The notes beneath the pieces were generated by a model, which was not told the DNA's origin, did no database searches, and worked only from the letters and a program-made list of their open reading frames with translations. A DNA stretch of 64,000 bases from Aminobacter carboxidus. Its GTDB lineage: Bacteria > Pseudomonadota > Alphaproteobacteria > Rhizobiales > Rhizobiaceae. The position numbers and the translations under genes were made by a program. Location: positions 434,001 to 498,000 of the forward strand of contig NZ_JACZEP010000002.1 of assembly GCF_014863355.1 (NCBI RefSeq), given 5' to 3'. Of the stretch, positions 59,628 through 64,000 are shown piece after piece; positions within the stretch are counted from its first letter, which is position 1; the number at the start of each line of letters is the position of its first letter.

Positions 59628-61682
59628 ATGTCCGCCAGCCAGAACATCGATCTCGCGCGTCATCCGCTGACCCATTGGGCCGGGCCGCTTGGCCTGCCGG
59701 AATTCGACAAGATCGAAGACAGCAATTTCGGTCCGGTGTTCGATGCCGCCCTTGCCGCGCATGCCGCCGAGGTCGAGGCGATTGCCGCCAATCCGGAGCA
59801 GGCGACGGTTGCCAACACGCTCGAGGCACTGGAACTGGCGGGCCAGCCGCTCGACCGCGTATCGTCGATCTTCTGGTGCCGCGCCGGCGCGCACACCAAC
59901 GACGCGATCCAGGCGATGGAGCGCGAGATCTCGCCGAAGATGGCGAGGCATTTCTCGGCGATCTCGATGAACGACAAGCTGTTTGCGCGCATAAATGACC
60001 TCTACTTGCGTCGCGACGCGCTCGGTCTCGACCCTGAGACGCTGAGGGTGCTGGAAAAGACCTGGAAAGGCTTCGTCCGTTCGGGTGCCAGGCTCGACCC
60101 CGAGGGCAAGAAGCGGCTTGCAACAATCAACGAGGAGCTTGCCTCGCTTGGCGCCAGGTTCGGCCAGAATGTGCTCGCCGACGAAAAGGAATGGGTGCTG
60201 TTCCTCGACGAGGGCGATCTCGCCGGCCTGCCGGAGTTCGTGCGTGGCGCGATGGCGCAGGCGGCGGAGACGCGCGGGCAAAAGGGCAAGTATGCTGTAA
60301 CCCTGTCGCGCTCGATCTATGAACCCTTCACGACTTTTTCCGAGCGCCGCGATCTGCGCGAAAAGGCGTTCAAGGCCTTTGCCGGGCGCGGCGAGACAGG
60401 CGGCGAAACCGACAATGCCGGTGTGGTGCGCGAAACACTCAGCCTGCGCGCCGAAAAGGCCAGGCTGCTCGGCTATGGTAGCTACGCGGCGCTGAAGCTC
60501 GACGACACCATGGCCAAGACGCCCAAGGCGGTGATGGAACTGCTCGAACCGGTGTGGAACAAGGCCCGCGAGAAGGCCGCGGCCGACGAGGCCGACCTGC
60601 AGCGGCTGGCAGCAAGCGCCGGCAGCAACGACAAGCTCGCCGCCTGGGATTGGCGTTTCTACCAGGAGAAGCTGCGGGCCGAGAAATACGCCTTCGACGA
60701 GGCCGAGCTGAAGCCCTATCTCCAGCTCGAAAAGATCATCGATGCCTGCTTCGACGTCGCCACCAGGCTGTTCGGCATCACCTTCAAGGAGGTGTCCGGC
60801 ATTCCAGCCTGGCATCCCGACGCGCGTGTTTTCGAGGTGTTCAACGCCGACGGCAGCAAGCGCGGGCTGTTTTTGGCCGACTACTTCGCCCGCCAGTCGA
60901 AGCGTTCGGGCGCATGGATGAGCGCGCTGCAGTCGGGCTACAAGCTCGGCGAGGGCTCGACGCCCGTCATCTACAACATCATGAACTTCGCCAAGCCTAA
61001 GGCAGGCGAGCCGGCGCTCTTGTCGCTCGACGAGGCCAAGACGCTGTTTCATGAATTCGGTCACGCGCTGCACGGCATGCTGACCGATGTCACCTGGCCG
61101 TCGGTGGCGGGCACCTCGGTCAGCCGCGACTTCGTCGAGCTGCCGTCGCAGCTTTACGAACACTGGCTGACGGTGCCGGCGGTGCTGGAAAAGCACGCGC
61201 TGCACTACAAGACCGGCAAGCCGATGCCGAAGGAGCTGCTCGACAAGATGCTGGCGGCCAAGACTTTTGGCGCCGGCTTCGCGACGGTGGAGTTCACCTC
61301 GTCGGCGCTTGTCGACATGGCCTATCATGCCCGTCCCGACGCGCCGGCGGAGCCCGCCGCCTTCGAGGCGGAAACACTGGAGAAGCTCGGCATGCCCGAG
61401 GCGATCGTCATGCGCCACCGCACGCCGCATTTCCTGCACGTGTTCTCGGGCGAGGGCTATTCGGCCGGTTACTACTCCTACATGTGGTCGGAGGTGCTCG
61501 ATGCCGATGCCTTCGCTGCCTTCGAGGAGACGGGCGACGCGTTCAACGCCGAGATGGCCGAGAAGCTGCGCAAGCACATCTATGCGGCAGGCGGCTCGGC
61601 CGATCCGGAAGAGCTCTACAAGGCCTTCCGCGGCAAGATGCCGTCGCCGGAGGCGATGATGGAAAAGCGCGGCCTCGTCTAG
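59628..61682 (+). CDS. dcp: M3-family oligopeptidase (Dcp/OpdA-like)
   Basis: A 684-residue cytosolic zinc metallopeptidase that degrades short peptides. The zinc site is LFHEFGHALHGML near residue 475 (H-E-x-x-H) with the third ligand Glu in VSRDFVELPSQLYEHW near 500. Late substrate-site motifs FSGEGYSAGYYSYMWSEVLDAD (in parts, about 605-626) fit the Dcp/OpdA group. ATG 59628 has gaggaag 9 bases upstream; 25 open codons upstream of it lack similarity. Dipeptidyl carboxypeptidase and oligopeptidase A are hard to tell apart by eye. Confidence 0.9.
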   Translation: MSASQNIDLARHPLTHWAGPLGLPEFDKIEDSNFGPVFDAALAAHAAEVEAIAANPEQATVANTLEALELAGQPLDRVSSIFWCRAGAHTNDAIQAMEREISPKMARHFSAISMNDKLFARINDLYLRRDALGLDPETLRVLEKTWKGFVRSGARLDPEGKKRLATINEELASLGARFGQNVLADEKEWVLFLDEGDLAGLPEFVRGAMAQAAETRGQKGKYAVTLSRSIYEPFTTFSERRDLREKAFKAFAGRGETGGETDNAGVVRETLSLRAEKARLLGYGSYAALKLDDTMAKTPKAVMELLEPVWNKAREKAAADEADLQRLAASAGSNDKLAAWDWRFYQEKLRAEKYAFDEAELKPYLQLEKIIDACFDVATRLFGITFKEVSGIPAWHPDARVFEVFNADGSKRGLFLADYFARQSKRSGAWMSALQSGYKLGEGSTPVIYNIMNFAKPKAGEPALLSLDEAKTLFHEFGHALHGMLTDVTWPSVAGTSVSRDFVELPSQLYEHWLTVPAVLEKHALHYKTGKPMPKELLDKMLAAKTFGAGFATVEFTSSALVDMAYHARPDAPAEPAAFEAETLEKLGMPEAIVMRHRTPHFLHVFSGEGYSAGYYSYMWSEVLDADAFAAFEETGDAFNAEMAEKLRKHIYAAGGSADPEELYKAFRGKMPSPEAMMEKRGLV

Positions 61683-61701
61683 GCCGCGGACGGGCAGGCA
61701 G

Positions 61702-62661
61702 ATGGAACTACCGGCAGCATTGCGAGCAGCGGTCGACCGGGCGCTGGAAGGCGTGCCGCTCGCCGAGCTGCAGCGTGCTGCCGACACTTTGTCGAGCCGC
61801 TATCGCGCCGAGTTGCGCGATGGCAGGCTGCATCTGTCCGACGAGATGTTCGCCAACGCCTATCTGGCGACGCGGCTGCCGGCGACGTTTGCCGCCGTGC
61901 GGGCAAGCCTCGGAAGTGCCGCCGAGCTGATGCCTGACTTCGAGCCGAAAAGCCTGCTCGACGTTGGTGCCGGTCCCGGTACGGCCTTATGGGCGGCTTC
62001 GGATTGCTGGCCGACGATCGACTCCGCGACGATGATCGAGGCGAGCCAGGCGATCCGCAAGGTCGGCCTGGCGCTGTCGGCGCATTCCGCTGTCGCGCAT
62101 GTCGATTGGCGCGCGGCGGATGCCGCCAAGAGCTTCGAGGCCGACAAGGCCGACCTTGTGACGCTGGCCTATGTGCTGGACGAGCTGTCGCCGGCGGAAG
62201 GGCTCGCGCTTGTCGAACGGTTGTGGGCAGCCACCGGTGGTCTGCTGGTGGTTGTCGAGCCGGGTACGCCTGCCGGCTGGCGACGCATGATGGCAGTGCG
62301 GTCGCGCCTCATCGAGCTTGGCGCGCATCTGGCCGCCCCTTGTCCGCACAGCCATGCCTGTCCGATCGTCGAACCCGACTGGTGCCATTTCTCGCGGCGG
62401 GTGGCGCGCTCGCGGCTGCATCGGCTGACCAAGCGCGGCGAGGTGCCGTGGGAAGACGAAAAGTACATCTTCCTGGCTGCCTCGCGATTGCCGGCTGAAA
62501 CATTCCGCGCCCGGGTGCTGGCGCCAGCGCGCGGCGGATCGGGGAAGATCCTGCTCAAACTGTGCCTGGAAAACGGCTCGGTCGAGGAAAAGCTTTTGAC
62601 CAAGCGCGACGGAGATCTGTTCAAGGCGGCGCGTCGGGCCGACTGGGGCGACGTTTTGTAG
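61702..62661 (+). CDS. Rsm22-family SAM-dependent methyltransferase
   Basis: A 319-residue protein of the small-subunit Rsm22 family. The SAM-binding motif SLLDVGAGPGTALWAASD is near residue 90, and LVTLAYVLDELSPAEG near 153 and LLVVVEPGTPAGW near 180 follow. Cysteines in APCPHSHACPIVEPDWCHFSRR (in parts, about 212-233) could bind a metal or Fe-S cluster, a feature of this family. It is thought to assist small ribosomal subunit assembly or rRNA methylation; direct evidence in bacteria is thin. It begins 19 bases after dcp. Confidence 0.82.
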   Translation: MELPAALRAAVDRALEGVPLAELQRAADTLSSRYRAELRDGRLHLSDEMFANAYLATRLPATFAAVRASLGSAAELMPDFEPKSLLDVGAGPGTALWAASDCWPTIDSATMIEASQAIRKVGLALSAHSAVAHVDWRAADAAKSFEADKADLVTLAYVLDELSPAEGLALVERLWAATGGLLVVVEPGTPAGWRRMMAVRSRLIELGAHLAAPCPHSHACPIVEPDWCHFSRRVARSRLHRLTKRGEVPWEDEKYIFLAASRLPAETFRARVLAPARGGSGKILLKLCLENGSVEEKLLTKRDGDLFKAARRADWGDVL

Positions 62662-62793
62662 GCTTGTCCGTCCTCGGAAAATCAGCCGATTTGCCCGCCC
62701 CCCTTTCGCGTTTGCGAAAAAAGCTGTATGAGCCCGGCCACACGAAACGCGGCGCGTCGACAGGCTGTGCCCGCAACGCTCCCGAGTAGACAT

Positions 62794-64000
62794 ATGAACC
62801 TCCGCAATATCGCGATCATCGCGCACGTCGACCATGGCAAGACCACGCTCGTCGACCAGCTTCTCAAGCAATCCGGCTCTTTCCGCGAAAACCAGCGCGT
62901 CGCCGAACGCGCGATGGATTCGAACGATCTCGAAAAGGAACGCGGCATCACCATCCTGGCCAAGGCGACCTCGGTCGACTGGAAGGATACCCGCATCAAC
63001 ATCGTCGATACCCCTGGCCACGCCGATTTCGGCGGTGAAGTCGAGCGTATCCTGTCGATGGTCGACAGCGCGATCGTGCTGGTCGACGCCGCCGAAGGCC
63101 CGATGCCGCAGACCAAGTTCGTCGTCGGCAAGGCGCTCAAGGTCGGCCTGAAGCCGATCGTCGTCATCAACAAGATCGACCGTCCAGACGGCCGCCACCA
63201 GGAAGTCATCAACGAGGTGTTCGACCTGTTTGCAGCGCTCGACGCCACCGACGAACAGCTCGACTTCCCGATCCTCTACGGTTCGGGCCGCGATGGCTGG
63301 GTCTCCGAGAATCCGGAAGGCCCCAAGGACCAGGGCCTCGCGCCGCTGTTCGACCTCGTGCTCAAGCACGTTCCGGCGCCGACGGTTCACCCCGGCCCGT
63401 TCCGCATGATCGGCACCATTCTCGAGGCAAACCCGTTCCTCGGCCGCATCATCACCGGCCGCATCGAATCCGGCACGCTGAAGTCCAACATGCCGGTCAA
63501 GGTGCTGCACCATGACGGTTCGCTGCTGGAAACCGGCCGCGTCTCCAAGATCCTGGCTTTCCGTGGCCTCGAGCGCCAGCCGATCGAAGAAGCGCAGGCA
63601 GGCGACATCGTCGCCATCGCCGGCCTTTCCAAGGGCACCGTCGCCGACACCTTCTGCGACCCGGCCGTGACCGAGCCGCTGCATGCGCAGCCGATCGATC
63701 CGCCGACCGTGACCATGTCCTTCATCGTCAACGACTCGCCGCTGGCCGGCACCGAAGGCGACAAGGTCACCAGCCGCGTCATCCGCGACCGTCTGCTCAA
63801 GGAAGCCGAAGGCAACGTCGCCCTCAAGATCGAGGAATCGGCCGACAAGGATTCGTTCTACGTCTCCGGCCGTGGCGAGCTTCAGCTGGCCGTGCTGATC
63901 GAAACGATGCGCCGCGAGGGCTTCGAGCTCGCCGTGTCGCGTCCGCGCGTGGTCATGCAGAAGGACGAGAACGGCGAACTGCTCGAGCCGGTCGAAGAAG
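62794..64000 (+). CDS. typA: Translational GTPase TypA/BipA (3' end outside window)
   Basis: The first 402 codons of a ribosome-associated GTPase; about 200 more lie to the right. The G1 motif AHVDHGKTTL is at residues 10-19, G2 is in EKERGITIL near 48, G3 DTPGHADFGGEV near 70 and G4 NKIDRPDG near 125. EF-Tu-like domain 2 and the start of domain III follow. TypA supports ribosome assembly and stress or cold adaptation. Upstream, 62662-62793 is non-coding and presumably holds its promoter. The frame stays open to the last base. Confidence 0.95.
   Translation, partial: MNLRNIAIIAHVDHGKTTLVDQLLKQSGSFRENQRVAERAMDSNDLEKERGITILAKATSVDWKDTRINIVDTPGHADFGGEVERILSMVDSAIVLVDAAEGPMPQTKFVVGKALKVGLKPIVVINKIDRPDGRHQEVINEVFDLFAALDATDEQLDFPILYGSGRDGWVSENPEGPKDQGLAPLFDLVLKHVPAPTVHPGPFRMIGTILEANPFLGRIITGRIESGTLKSNMPVKVLHHDGSLLETGRVSKILAFRGLERQPIEEAQAGDIVAIAGLSKGTVADTFCDPAVTEPLHAQPIDPPTVTMSFIVNDSPLAGTEGDKVTSRVIRDRLLKEAEGNVALKIEESADKDSFYVSGRGELQLAVLIETMRREGFELAVSRPRVVMQKDENGELLEPVEE

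Noticed and set aside
59550-61787. Open frame of about 745 codons opposite the M3 peptidase gene
   Set aside because: Shadow of dcp. The plus-strand protein carries the complete zinc site and family motifs, while the antisense frame has no recognisable feature.
61987-63684. Open frame of about 565 codons opposite the Rsm22 and typA genes
   Set aside because: It spans two clear plus-strand genes and their intergenic promoter region, which a real gene would not do. Composition is shadow-like.

Overview
The window looks like chromosomal DNA of a Mesorhizobium-like alphaproteobacterium (Rhizobiales). The evidence is high G+C with strong third-position G/C bias, an exo-type exopolysaccharide (EPS) locus whose exoL-exoA-exoM-exoO-exoN-exoP order matches what I recall of Sinorhizobium meliloti, a rhizobial-type rhamnose locus with the bifunctional RhaD, a repeat that resembles rhizobial RIME elements, and a housekeeping tail. 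No rRNA, transposase, integrase, phage gene or CRISPR array was seen. All assignments come from reading the sequence and from remembered family features; no database search was run.

Region 1 (about 1-24.2 kb) is surface polysaccharide. It has an exoX-like repressor cut by the left edge, an exoU-like glycosyltransferase, a small hypothetical, the secreted glucanase exoK, UDP-glucose dehydrogenase, two GT4 glycosyltransferases, a Wzx/ExoT-like flippase and, on the other strand, a pyruvyl transferase. Then come exoL, exoA, exoM, exoO, galU (exoN) and exoP. After these lie a metallophosphoesterase, a soluble PAS/HWE histidine kinase, an acyltransferase-3/SGNH O-acyltransferase, an AGE-family epimerase and a fatty acid desaturase. 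The product is probably a succinoglycan-like polymer with at least one uronic acid, pyruvyl and acyl decorations, built on a lipid carrier, flipped by Wzx and polymerised under ExoP control.

Region 2 (24.5-40.4 kb) holds a DUF4105 membrane protein and a large L-rhamnose locus: rhaD divergent from rhaR-rhaK-rhaT-rhaP-rhaQ-rhaS, followed by a tightly coupled aldolase-kinase-HAD phosphatase trio, then rhaI, rhaM and a FucA-like aldolase. Three hairpins follow rhaS. The rhaD-rhaR gap holds a readable promoter and operator-like dyads.

Region 3 (40.6-49.4 kb, minus strand) is the most interesting part. It is an apparent eight-gene operon: ROK regulator, M20 amidohydrolase, two paralogous sugar-type binding proteins, one FrcC-like permease, a YhfX-family PLP protein of unknown function, one FrcA-like ATPase and a SIS-domain phosphosugar isomerase/deaminase. 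An operator-like dyad precedes it and a GC-rich hairpin follows each binding-protein gene. The substrate is unknown; a sugar carrying an amino or acyl-amino group is my inference.

Region 4 (49.8-64 kb) is mostly housekeeping: tRNA-Ala(CGC) with its promoter, YggT, DUF167, inorganic pyrophosphatase, a GNAT acetyltransferase, a lemA-TPM-TPM operon split by the RIME-like element, pdxY-DUF429, an autoregulated-looking MarR/MFS efflux pair, an M3 oligopeptidase, an Rsm22-type methyltransferase and the 5' part of typA. Two genes, the metallophosphoesterase and the DUF167 gene, have no ATG, GTG or TTG where homology demands a start and appear to begin at CTG.
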